From Anas platyrhynchos (taxonomy: Eukaryota; Chordata; Aves; Anseriformes; Anatidae): a DNA stretch of 64,000 nt. A model generated the notes under the pieces. The model was not told the DNA's origin, did not search any database, and worked only from the letters and a program-made list of their open reading frames with translations. The position numbers were made by a program, and so were the translations under genes. Positions 1 to 10,788 of the stretch are shown here, piece by piece (within the stretch, counting starts at the first letter, position 1; every line of letters starts with the position of its first letter). The stretch lies in assembly GCF_047663525.1 (NCBI RefSeq), contig NC_092611.1, positions 2,827,001 through 2,891,000 on the forward strand, read 5' to 3'.

Positions 1-419
1 TTATTGGAGACCTGTGCTGTTTACATGCTTTTTTTTTTGAAAGTTTAACTTCTTTTCTGAGCTCTCTGCTGTGCTTGACCTGGCATTTAGGAAAAGCTGC
101 TTCATCCAGTTCCAGCCAAAGGACAAAAAAATAAAGACGTTTGTAAAAAGAAGATGACAGTGGGAGAAATTGCTTCTCATCATCTAGTGTGCACTTTTTT
201 TCTTGCTGGAAATAGTGGCTGCACAAAAAGGGTGGGGTTGGTTAGACATCAAGCAAGAGCTTTGCAAAGTGCCATTCCTTATTTTTCTGTCTTTTTTTTT
301 TCTTTCCAGCTGGGTCAAAAGGAAAGCCCCCGTTCTGCGCTTTTGCCTGTAAAAAAGTCAAGGAGGAAAACCCAAAACCCTTACTGCATGTGCAACTTCT
401 GTCTTCCCTCTTTTCGCAG
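1..419 (+). other. PKNOX2: PKNOX2 intron (upstream part cut by window)
   Basis: No coding sequence is recognised here. The stretch ends in a pyrimidine-rich run and a CAG acceptor at 417-419, directly before the first PKNOX2 exon in the window. The exons coding for the N-terminus and the PBX-interacting MEIS domain must lie before position 1. Confidence 0.75.
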
Positions 420-3400
420 GAGATGCTGCAGAGCTCACCCGCGGCACTGCCGGCTGCGTCCAACCCCCCACCAGGCATCGTGGTGCCCGCAGCCGCGCTG
501 CCCCCGGGCAACCTGGCCATGGGTGCCGGGAGCGGGTCGCCCGCCGTGCCAGGTAGGGCCAGCGGGGAGCACAGCAGGGGCCAGCTGGGGGGGTTGCGGC
601 ACCCCCACGAGCCCTCTCTTCCGCAGGTGGAGCCCTGTACCAGCCCGTGACGATGGTGACGTCGCAGGGCCAGGTCCTCACCCAAGCCATCGCCCCCGGA
701 GCCCTGCAGATCCCCAACGCCCAGGTACAGCCACCCCCATGCCAGTTCCCTTGATTTACCCGTTTTCCACGGCGATTTGCACTGCTGAGACTTGGGCAGG
801 GGGCGAAGGAGGAGGAATAAATTCTCCCCAAATTCCAAAGGGTTCAATCCTTGGAGTATCCCAAATATATCATGAGCAAGGAAGGGTGATCCAGTCCTTC
901 TGCTGCATGCATCAAGCTTTTTTGTGGGTTCACTGGTTTTATTTCCATCCATGTACAAGCCCTTTCTTAACCCAGGTTGAGGAGAATTGCAGTGATTTCT
1001 CATGGGGGATTTTTGTGTAGGGTAAAGGATCTGCACCAAAATGATCCACCAAAATGTAGCAATGATCTTGACAGATCACCTGCATCATCTGTCCCACACA
1101 GCAATGAAAAGGGTCCTTTTTTCCCTTTCTTATCATCACTTAATGGATTTAGGGTATTTTTTAGGCATTTGCTCTATTATTACTCCTTGTTTGATTAGCC
1201 ATGCAGGGGTTCCCTGCTGTCTCTCAATAAGGCAATGATCTGGACAGCTTGCTGTCTGCACCAGAAAGACTGCGTCATCTACAATCTCTTAAAAACCCCT
1301 GTAATTTCTCAGGAATTTAGGCAAAAATACATCAGTCTCTGCCGCACTGTTCCCTGGGGGAAGATTGGCAAAGATCCCCCTGTATACATTTTTCCTGTTT
1401 TTCCTGCAACTCCTAATTGTAGGAGCCCCCTAATGCTATCAGAAATAATGCACATGGAAAAAAAAAATAAAAAATAAAATAAAATGAAATAAAATGAAAA
1501 AGAAATCCACCTCCCCAGCAGGTTTTATTGCCTGCAAGGCCTTTTTTCCTCTTTCTTTCTTTAATATTTCACTGTCACTGGTTTGGATCTCGCAGAGAAG
1601 CCCTCTGAGGTATGAGAAACACACGAGCAGGGAATATCAGGGCAGGGAGAGAGGCCTGGACAAGCACCTCCGGATGCTCTTCCTGCGCCGCTGGTGTGAT
1701 TTATTCATCTGGAGCCCAGGGGAATCGCAGGGACCTGCCTGTCTGATGTTTAATTCATCCAGGAGAAGTGTTTTGATTAAGAGCTGGGGAAAAAAAAAAA
1801 AAAAAAAGAAAAAAAAAAACTTTTTATCTTAGCACTGAGATTTCAGTTCTTTCCCCATGACCTCATTAAAACTTTTCTTGCAGCTTCCCAATGTATTTAT
1901 TTTTTATTTTTATGTTTAAAAATAACACATTTTCATGCAATGAGCATGTTTGTCCTCATAATGGGAATAAAAGGCGTGAGGATCAAGGGGTTAATGTATC
2001 ACAGGGTTTTTATCTCATGCTGCAAAAAACAGTTTAGAAAGCTGTCTCCTTTTTAATTCTTTTGTTTTGTTTGTTAGTTTGAAGTGTCCTTCTGAAATGT
2101 ACATTGCAGGTGGTTGTGGCATTGCCCCATGGTCCCTAGCTGTGCTGGTGCCACATTGTTGGGAAAAGGCCAACTGCTCATTGCAAACGGCACTGGGTAA
2201 AAAAATAAATGGAGGTTTTAAATGATACAGATCCTGGTGTAAAATGGAATTTAATTGAAATTTTGAGTAACAGATAAGTTTGGGGAGTTTCTCACCATGG
2301 TTTGTTTTTTGTACTCACCACACTCCCCATTTGGGCTGGTTGTGCTCACGGCTAGGGTTCTTGATTGCCATTTTCATCTGTATTTCTCCCTGTTCCTCTC
2401 CCTGGCAGGTGAACCTGGATCTCACCTCGCTCCTTGATGGCGAGGACAAGAAGTCCAAGAACAAGCGGGGCGTTCTGCCCAAACACGCCACCAACATCAT
2501 GCGCTCCTGGCTCTTCCAGCACCTCATGGTGAGCATCGCAGCCACTGGAATGCCCTGTAGGGCATACCAGGTTGACTGCATGAGGTGGGGAAAGGCTGCT
2601 TTGCAAGCTGGAAAGAAAAGAAAAGCAAACAAACAAACAAAATGTACAAATTGTGGTGGTGATTTGTCTCAATTTAGGGTATTTGGAGGCACAAAGTGGC
2701 TTTGCTTATATTTTGAGAGTACTGGGGGCTTGAGTGTTTTCACCACAGGAGCAAAATTATGCTTTTTATGCCTTAACACTTTGCATGGAAAAGCAAACAA
2801 AACCAAGGGGGGAAAAAGCCCAAATACATGATTTTCACCCATCTTTGCAGATGGGTCAATGAACATTTTGTACAGTTTACAGTTCCCAAATACACCTTTC
2901 TAGCAAGCCAAAAGGGGCTGCCTGCAACAGCTGCCCTTGCAGATATCATTGCGGCACTGCGGCGACTGACCAAAATACAAAATCACAAAATCAGCCCATT
3001 TTGGGGATTGTTGCTGGGTGGACGTGTGCCTACACAGAGGGTCCTCAGAGGATGAAAACAGGATGTTTTCATGCAAGGAGACTGCTTGCCCACCTGTGGG
3101 CTGGAAAAGGGGCAAAAACTAAATTTTCTTTTTTTCCTGTGTAATTGGGCCAAGAAATTATTTAGATGTCACTTGCAAAGAGTTACAAGATGGTATCCAG
3201 GTTGGTGGGTGAGTGTCGTCCCCCCCCCCTGGAAATGGCAAGATGGAAGATAGCCCCAAGAAGCACCTTGGGGAAAAACCTATCTTGAAGGTGACTCATG
3301 ACATGGAGCAGCATGGAAACTTCCCAGCCTTTTTTTTATGGGAAATTCTGGATTTATTGCTTTGAGGACAAGGGCATTGCTGTGTTCAGCTGCATCTCTT

Positions 3401-6400
3401 GAGCTTCAGAGGGCTGAGCTGCAGACTTGCAAGCATAAAAAAAGACTTAGAAGACCAGAAACTGAAGAGCAATTTAATTTTAGGACACATGCCCATGGAT
3501 GGACATTTCAAAAGTTGGATCAAAAAGTTAAAAGAAATTCTTCTGCTACTGGGACAGTAGCAGACCTTTGGTCTGAGTCTGGTCGTCATGGCCAGAAGAT
3601 GCTTCAGCTTCCTGATGGGATTACTCCATCCTAAATTTCTTCATGATCACTCATTTCTCAAAGCCCTTTCCTGAAGTTCCCTAGTGCAGAAGGACTAAAA
3701 GCCATTTTGCAAATTTTCCCACAAACCATTTTACCAGGCAATTTTTGAACATTTGGGATGATGAGGATAGTTGGCACAAGTCACTGCATCTTTCTGTATA
3801 TCCCATCTTCTTACCCCAAGGGAACCAGCATCATAAATAGGTTTGTAACCTATTAACAAGATGTTCATCATTCTGTTGGGTTCGGGAATTTTGTAGAACC
3901 AGCAGGAGGAAGAAATGCTGGAAATAATACTGAAAATGCGGGAATGGATGACAGCACCATAGGAAATGGCACCAGGAACAGTGAAACACCCCTGGGAAAT
4001 CCCAAATGCAACCAGCTCTGGGAGCACTTGGCTGAGGTGGTACTTTTTAGGGATGCTTTTGCAAATAAAGAGCTATTTCTTTTTTTTCATCTTGGCATCC
4101 GTTATGCCCTGGTGAGATGGCAGTCTCCTACATAACTTAGGGTGTTTTTATGAAGGAAATCACACCATTTTGGCGGCAAACAGATGGAAAAGCCATGTGA
4201 ATCAATGTTGGGAAATACCCCTTCTTACAGTGCTGGCTTGGGGCTCCAAAAACTGTCATGTGGGGCTGGCTTGATTAATTTTAGGGTCTGGAAAGGAGGA
4301 TTTTAGCACAGCTGGGCGATGGGTGAGGATGTTGAAATTCTGAATGCTAGTAGCATCCCAGTGCAGACATTTCAGGGGGGGTTTCAGCACAGCAATTGCA
4401 CCAGACATGGAGAGCTGTCAGTAGCCACAGGTTTTAAAGCCCAAATCCCAAATTTACCAACTGTAATTAGAAGACAGTGGTAAAATCACTAAAACTAGCA
4501 CAAGTTCTCCTTTTCCTTCAAGGAAAAGCCTTGGAAAAGAGCCTTAATGATACTGGGGAAATAGTGGTGCCTTCAATCTTGCAAGTTCAAGAAGCTACCA
4601 AACTTGGGGAGGGAGGGAGAATCAGTGCTTTTTTTTTTTTTTTTTTTTTTTTTTACCCCTACTTGGGGCTGCCACTTTGCACACAAGGATGCCATTTTGC
4701 TGCCCATCTCTTTTTTCCAGCACCCCTACCCTACGGAGGATGAGAAGAGGCAAATCGCCGCCCAAACCAACCTGACCCTCTTGCAAGTCAACAACTGGTG
4801 AGCATAGTGGTGGCCTGTGCTGTTGTCCCACTGGTTTTGGAGATTTCAAGCTATTTTGTCTCTTTTTAATATATTTGTGGGGGTAACATGGTTGGTTAAG
4901 ACTGACTTGGGTAGCACCATGGGTATGGGTTGCAATGTTCATCTGCAATATCTCAGTGCCCTCTCCTGGCAAGCACAACATACAGCAGCCGGTATTTTCC
5001 CTCCTACAATTATTATATTATTTATATTATTATATTATTTAAATTATGTTTATATTATATATTATTAGTTGGAAAAATTAGGACAATGGCCTAACATGCC
5101 ACAGACAAATGAAATGGGGTGGATCGCTTGGGAAAAAAACAGCTTTATGGACCAAGCAGCCTCTTATGAAAGGGTTTTATAGTGCAATTCATTGTTGTTA
5201 TAGTTTCTACTCAAAATTGTTATAACAACTGTTACTTACTTTAATGGCCACTGTCTTCCTGGGAAAGGTTCATCAATGCCAGGCGGCGCATCCTACAACC
5301 CATGCTCGATGCCAGCAACCCGGACCCAGCCCCCAAAGCCAAGAAAATCAAATCTCAGCACCGGCCCACCCAGCGGTTCTGGCCCAACTCCATTGCTGCT
5401 GGAGTGCTGCAGCAGCAGGGTGGCAATTCGGGGACAAATCCTGATGGTAAGGACAAATCCAGATGGCTCCTGTTCCTCCTGGATGGGGTGGCTGCATGTT
5501 AAATTAGGTCCTGATGTTGGTAATTAAAGATTAAAGGAAAAACATTTTGAAGGAATGGCCCATGCAAGAAAGTCCTTGCAGCTGGCCATCACAGGTGCAC
5601 TGACAATGGTGCCACTGCTACAGCAGTGCCATGGTCCCCATGTGCCAGGCACTGCCATTACCTGGGCATGGGAATGGCCCTCAGGGGTGACCTGCTATGG
5701 GGACATCAGCTGGGGTATTCCTGAGGTGCACGGAGAGGAGAGGAGACAAGATGAGACAAGACAAGATAAAATGAAGAAAACAGAAGATGAAGGAAAGGAG
5801 AAACAAACAGAGAAGATGAAAAGAAAGAGAGCAGAGATGAGACCAGAGAAGATGAGAAAAGAGAAGATAAAGAAAAGTGGAAATGAAGAGAAAACGAAGT
5901 GAGAAGAAGAGATGAGAAGATGAAATTCTTCACTCAGAGGATGGTGAGGCACTGGCACGGGTTTCCCAGAGTAGCTCCATCCCTGGAAGTGTTCAAGGCC
6001 AGGCTGGATGGGGCTTTGTGCAACCTGGTCTGGTGTAGGTGTCCCTGCTCATGGCAGGTGAGTTGCAACTAGATGGTCTTTGAGGTCCCTTCCAACCCAA
6101 CCCATTCCGTGATTCTATGATGCCATGAGCCAAAGAAAAAAGATGATGACAGAAGATGAAAAGAAAGACTCATAGAATCATTAAGGTTGGAAAAGACCTC
6201 CAAGATCATCTGGTCCAACTGTCACCCTACTACTCTCTAAACCATGTCCCTAAGCACCACGTCCAACCTTTCCTTAAACATCCCCAGGGACAGTGTAGAG
6301 AGCAATAAGGTCTCCCCTGGGCCTCCTCTTTTCTAGACTGAACACCCCCAGTTCCCTCAGCCGCTCCTCACAGCACTTGTGTTCCAGGCCCTTCACCAAC

Positions 6401-7315
6401 TTCGTAGCCCTGCTCTGGACACGCTCCAGGCCCTCAGTGTCCTTGTAGTAAGGGGCCCAACCTGAACACAGCACTCGAGGTGCGGCCTCACCAGAGCAGA
6501 ATACCAGGAGACGATCACCTCCCTGGCCCTGCTGCACTATTCCTGACACAAGCCAGGAGGCCGTTGGCCTTGTTGGCCACCTGGGCACACTGCTGGCTCA
6601 TGTTCAGGTGAGCATCAACAAACATCCCCATCTCCTTTTCCCCTGCACAACTTTCGAGTTACTCTGCCCCAGCCTGTAGCACTGCATGGGGTTGTTGTGG
6701 CCAAAGTGCAGGACCCGGCACTTGGCCATGCTGAACCTCATCCCTTGGACTCTGCCCATCAAAGGTGGAGAAGACGAAAACGAGAACAGAAGATAAGGAA
6801 GCTGTAAAGAAAGATGAAGAGAGATCTTCCCAACCATTTTGGACATCCTCTTGCTGAAAAAAATGAGTGTTTCCTGTTATTCAGCAAAGATGCATGAGCT
6901 AAAATGTTAATGTTTGGACTTTGGGGGATGGCTGAATCAGGTGGGACACCCTACAGAGTATTCTGTATAGATACAGTTTTCCGCTTGTGTTATTCTAGGC
7001 TTATGTACTTTTTGTCCTTTTGATGTTGGCTGGGGAGTCCATACATATATTTTTTAAATTTCAGGCTCAGTTGGCATGGACAACCTGCAGCCCCTGTCAT
7101 CAGCCACAGCCACCATGGCCATGCAGCAAGCTATGCTGGCAGTCCATGATGACTCCCTAGACGGTACCGAGGAAGAGGAGGAAGACGAGGAGGAGGATGA
7201 GGACGAGATGGAAGAGGAGGAAGAGGAGGAGGAGGAGCTGGAGGAAGAGCCTGGTGGCCTCCCAGCTGCACCCGGCACTGACCTTGGCTTGGACCACAGT
7301 GACTCACTGGAGTAG
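420..7315 (+). CDS. PKNOX2: PKNOX2 (PREP2) TALE homeodomain protein, 3' half, six exons
   Basis: Exons: 420-552, 627-724, 2409-2528, 4721-4797, 5268-5446, 7065-7315 (stop TAG 7313-7315). All junctions are GT-AG and phases fit, giving 285 residues that match the C-terminal 60% of PKNOX2. The first two exons encode a Pro/Ala/Gln-rich linker ([21 protein letters not shown]). The homeodomain is split over three exons: N-arm and helix 1 ([17 protein letters not shown]), then the three-residue TALE loop in [10 protein letters not shown], then recognition helix VNNWFINARRR. The tail has [15 protein letters not shown], a long Glu/Asp run and ends DSLE. PKNOX2 is preferred over PKNOX1 because of [19 protein letters not shown] and the acidic tail. 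Known role of the family: nuclear DNA-binding partner of PBX proteins. The start codon and PBX-binding region lie outside the window. Confidence 0.96.
5930..6122 (+). mobile_element. CR1 LINE 3' fragment, + orientation
   Basis: The sequence has the typical avian CR1 3' region: AGGATGGTGAGGCACTGGCA, then GTTCAAGGCCAGGCTGGATG, then the terminal GATTCTATGAT at about 6112-6122. It is 5'-truncated, as most CR1 copies are. Confidence 0.92.
6166..6770 (-). mobile_element. CR1 LINE 3' fragment, - orientation
   Basis: On the + strand this starts with TCATAGAATCATTAAGGTTG, the reverse complement of a CR1 3' end. It runs on through CCAGGCCCTTCACCAAC and GGCCAAAGTGCAGGACCCGG, typical of the reverse-transcriptase end of CR1 read backwards. 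About 600 bp, with no intact reading frame. Its 3' end faces that of the first CR1, 45 bp away. Confidence 0.92.
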
Positions 7316-8745
7316 CTCCCCCTACGCCCTCCTCAAATCATTGATGGCAGCAGAAACACCCCCCTCCCAAATGGCAAAAAATGGCAAGAACAACAACAAA
7401 TTGGTGAGAGAAAAGCAAATTGGAGGCACTGACAGGTGCCCTATCTGCCTGTGGGAGCACGGGGGCCACCACACCAGCGCGTGAAGTGAAGGACATGCGT
7501 TTACAAGGCACATATTGTGGCCGGATTTTTTGTTTTGTTTTGTTTTGTTTTCCAAGTTTTATCCTTGTTTTCCCCCTTTGCCCTTTGTTTTTGGTGAGGA
7601 AAGCATTTTTAGTGGAAGATGTTATGCCCACAATGCTTGGATGACATGGGGTAACACGTTTTTTTCACTGTGGGCTGCTGCATCCTCTTGGATTTCTTGG
7701 TGCAAAAAAAAACAAAAACAAAACAACCCAGGACTGATGTTTTTTTGGGAAGGCTTCCCCAGAAAAAATCACTCACAGGCATAAAGATCAGCAGGTGGGA
7801 AAAAAAATTGCCAAGTGCAAATTCTGCTTCAGATCAGATTTGAGGAAAGTTTCACACTCTTGACCCACTGGATTGCCCAAACCTCCAATGTTGTGGCCAT
7901 TTGGTGACTCCGTACGTGACTTTCTGGAAAAGGGAGAAAGCTCCCCTGAACTCTTTAATTTATGTGCTAAAAACCCATCAAATCTGGAAAAAGAAAACAC
8001 CCTTTTCCTTAAGGGCTGAGACTAGATGCAAAGTTGGGCAAAACCTGCCAGGAGTGAGACCTTCCCAGGGTGCTTTTGTACCAAAAAGGAAAAAAATGGT
8101 TAAAAAAAAATCCACATACTTTCACCCAAAGTTGAACAGTGAACCCCAGGCTTTGCCCGGGAGGAAGGAAATTCAGTATTGTTGCTGAAAAGATGATTTC
8201 TCCCCAATATCATCCACCTGCACAGGAAAACATTGGGTTTCTCACCCCCAAGTGCTCTGAATGAGGTGTCAGGGAGGGCAGCTCTACAAAAACAATTCAT
8301 TTGGAGACTTTTGAATGGTAGTTAAAGGGCAAATTTTGCCTTAGAATATGAGACAAAAGCAGCCCCGGTGACACAGGGGCTCTTCTTTGTACCTTGGGGG
8401 GGAAACAAAAGTTTTTTTCTGCAGGTTCTTCCCCATAACTGTGGGGTTTCTCCTTCTGTAGTAAGGAAGGATTTGGGCGGCTGCAACAATTGCCATTTTT
8501 GTTCTTCTTTTGGCTCTTGAGGAGTTGAGAAGAAACAGCAGCCACAGAAAAACAGCTGCAGCAACAAAGTGATGCAATGGGCAGAAAAGCCTATTTTTCG
8601 ATACTGATCTGGCGTGAATGTAATCCATAATTTCATAAAGGATTCATTGTAATTTAGTATTAATTCATGTCCATTTATTATAAAGTACTAAGAGATGAGG
8701 TTTTGCAGCTGTATTTTATTGTCAGCTTCTTCTGGGGGGAGCTGA
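7316..8745 (+). other. PKNOX2: PKNOX2 3' UTR and downstream sequence
   Basis: AT- and homopolymer-rich sequence directly after the PKNOX2 stop, presumed 3' UTR. I see no canonical AATAAA on the + strand up to 9670; weaker variants are CATAAA near 7781 and 8634 and TATAAA near 8681. On the - strand AATAAA occurs at 8674-8679 and 8715-8720 and could serve FEZ1. The true ends of both transcripts cannot be fixed from sequence alone. Confidence 0.5.
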
Positions 8746-9470
8746 AGAGGAACCCCAAAATGGGTGAGTACCCCCGCCCCGCAAAACAGGCAATTCACCC
8801 AGATCCCAAATAGGCGAATCTCCCCCAGATGGGTAACTCACCCTAAGCCCACAAATGAGTGATGTAGCCCAAAAAGGATTCCTGTTTGTACAACAGTGAT
8901 GCACCCCTCCTTTAGGGAAGTGAGGCCTCCCTACAGAGCTCCAAAATGGAGTGGTTTGCCCTCAATGTGAACACTGCAACCCCCCAGATTGGTGACTCTC
9001 CCCCAAAATGCATTATACTCTTCCAAATATGCAGTATGCCCCCAAATGGCTGTCCCAGTCCAAAATGGATGATGTTTCCCTGAAATGTGTTATGCTTACT
9101 CAAAATAAGCAGTGTGCACCAAAATGAATGATGTTCCCCAAAAAGGAGGGATGTTCCCCAAACTAGTGATTTTCTCCAAAGTGTTTTTCTCAAAAAATGA
9201 GTTACTCCCCACAGAAAGAGTGATGTTCCCCAAAATGTGTGACTCTCAAAAGCAGTTGATGCTCCCATAAATGAGCAAAACTCCCCATAGTGCCTTCCCC
9301 CCTGAATAAGACAAGTTGACTCAAAATGATGGCTGCACCCCCAAAATAGAACATGTTCTCTAAAAGAGAAAGTACCCCCAAACTAGTGACTCTTACCCAA
9401 AATGAGCAACACTCCCCAAATCTGATTGGTTCTCTCCAAAATGGAAGCTCCCAACTTCTTCCATGTCCTA
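8745..9470. repeat. Degenerate minisatellite (CCCCAAAATGnGTGATG-like)
   Basis: The words CCCCAAAATG, GTGATG and GTGACTC recur every 20-40 bp with many substitutions. It lies between the convergent PKNOX2 and FEZ1 genes. Short open frames inside it are by-products of the repeat. Confidence 0.8.
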
Positions 9471-9670
9471 ATGAGCACCCAGCAGCTCACTAGCCAAAAT
9501 GTGCATATTTTGCAAAATGCTGAATATTCATGAGCCTCAAAGCAGTTTCCTCCTTGGCATTTTCCTCAAAAAGCTGTTTTTTCTATCTAAAAGCTGCAAA
9601 ACACAGTGAGCGTTGCAGGCAGGGAAAGAAGATACTGGAGGACAGTTGTTTAATTAATGAAACAAATTAT

Positions 9671-9735
9671 TTATTTTCCAGCTGTGAAAAGGTGGGGGGA
9701 GGGAGGGAGTGTGGGGCAGGGGGGCCACAGGCGAC
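9671..9735 (-). CDS. FEZ1: Candidate terminal coding exon of FEZ1 (weak)
   Basis: Vertebrate FEZ1 normally ends ...YILKVLCPT with the last five residues on a separate exon. Exon 10789-10854 ends in phase 1 (K plus g). Here an AG on the - strand (9737-9736) is followed by a frame-compatible 65-nt stretch that contains Cys-Pro-Thr (PPCPT) but runs on for 12 more residues to a TAA at 9671-9673. An AATAAA overlaps that stop (9670-9675). Against it: a poor pyrimidine tract before the AG, low-complexity C-rich sequence, and no 3' UTR. It may be chance, with the real VLCPT exon diverged or absent from this assembly. Confidence 0.25.
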
Positions 9736-9834
9736 CTGTTTTCCTTGTGTTTGGCCCCATTCTGGGGGGCGCCGGGGTGGGGGAGCTCAAGGGCAGCGCC
9801 ACATCAGGTTGGGCAGAGCACTGCAAAGAGAGAG

Positions 9835-10785
9835 GCCATGGGCGTTTGCCAGTGCACGGGTGTGCACAAGGCTGCACTGGGCTGCACGATGATGCACAAG
9901 CAGACAGGGGTGCACAACGATGGACAGGCTTGCACCAGGAGGCACAAGAGTGCACTAGCATTCAGAGATGTGCAAGGATTTGCAAAGGCACACAGTGATG
10001 CGTGAGCATGCACCAAGTTGCATGAGGACGTGTAAGTATGCACAGATGCGTGGGGGTGCACAGAGGAGCCTAAGCATACTTAGGGGCTCACATGCACAAG
10101 TATGCCTGAGAGTGCATGAGTGTGCACCAAGGATGCATGAGCACGAGTGCACTAGGACACATGAGGGTACACAAGCATGCATGAGTGCTGCATGAGGTTG
10201 CACAGTGGCTGCAAATGGGATGCACGAGGGATATGGAAGGAACATGGAAGGGATGCAGGAGGGATGTACAAGGCATACCCAAGAGGTGCATGAGGGGACA
10301 CAGGGGATGTGCAAGGGGCAGATGATGGTGCAAAGGGTACACGGAATGCACAACTGATGTCCAGCAGATGGGATGAATGGGGGCACAAGGGATAAAAAGG
10401 GAGGCACAGGAGATACTCATGAAGGTACATGAAAGATGCACAAGGACAATGTAAGGGTGCAAGGGGGATGAAGGAGAATGGACAACGAGGGTGCATGAGG
10501 ATGCATAAGGCCTGCAGGCCTTAAGGATGCACAGAGGATGCACAGGAGACGAGTACGGGATGCCTGCGGATACACTGAGGGATGATCAGGGCATGCAAAA
10601 AGGATGCACAGGAGATGCAGTAGGGAAGCATGGTGGATGCGCAGTGGCACAAGCATGCACATGGGATACCTGGGAAATGCATGAGGGGTGCATGTGGGAT
10701 ATGCATGAGGGATGATGCACAAGGATAAACAGGAATGCGTGGGGGCTGTACGGAGGATGACCAGGGGATGTGCAGGGTCAGCAGG
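9835..10785. repeat. Minisatellite in terminal FEZ1 intron (TGCAC/GATGCAn-like)
   Basis: Short words such as TGCACAAGG, GGATGCA and GCATGAGG recur every 9-15 bp over about 950 bp. The + strand is rich in G, A and T and poor in C. It runs to within a few bases of the FEZ1 exon donor at 10787-10788. Confidence 0.8.
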
Positions 10786-10788
10786 TAC

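Larger units (their letters stand above)
5735..6830 (+). repeat. Polypurine (GAAGATGA-like) tract split by two CR1 insertions
   Basis: A strongly purine-biased, degenerate tandem tract (units like gaagatgaaaagaaag) covers 5735-5930. It resumes at about 6125-6168 and again at about 6765-6830. The gaps are exactly the two CR1 copies, so the tract appears older than both insertions. Confidence 0.75.
553..7064 (+). other. PKNOX2: PKNOX2 introns
   Basis: Five introns: 553-626 (only 74 bp), 725-2408, 2529-4720, 4798-5267 and 5447-7064. They hold A- and T-homopolymers (for example T-run about 4630-4652 and A-run about 1790-1820) and no other gene that I can support. The last intron carries the polypurine tract and two CR1 copies listed separately. 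Confidence 0.85.
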
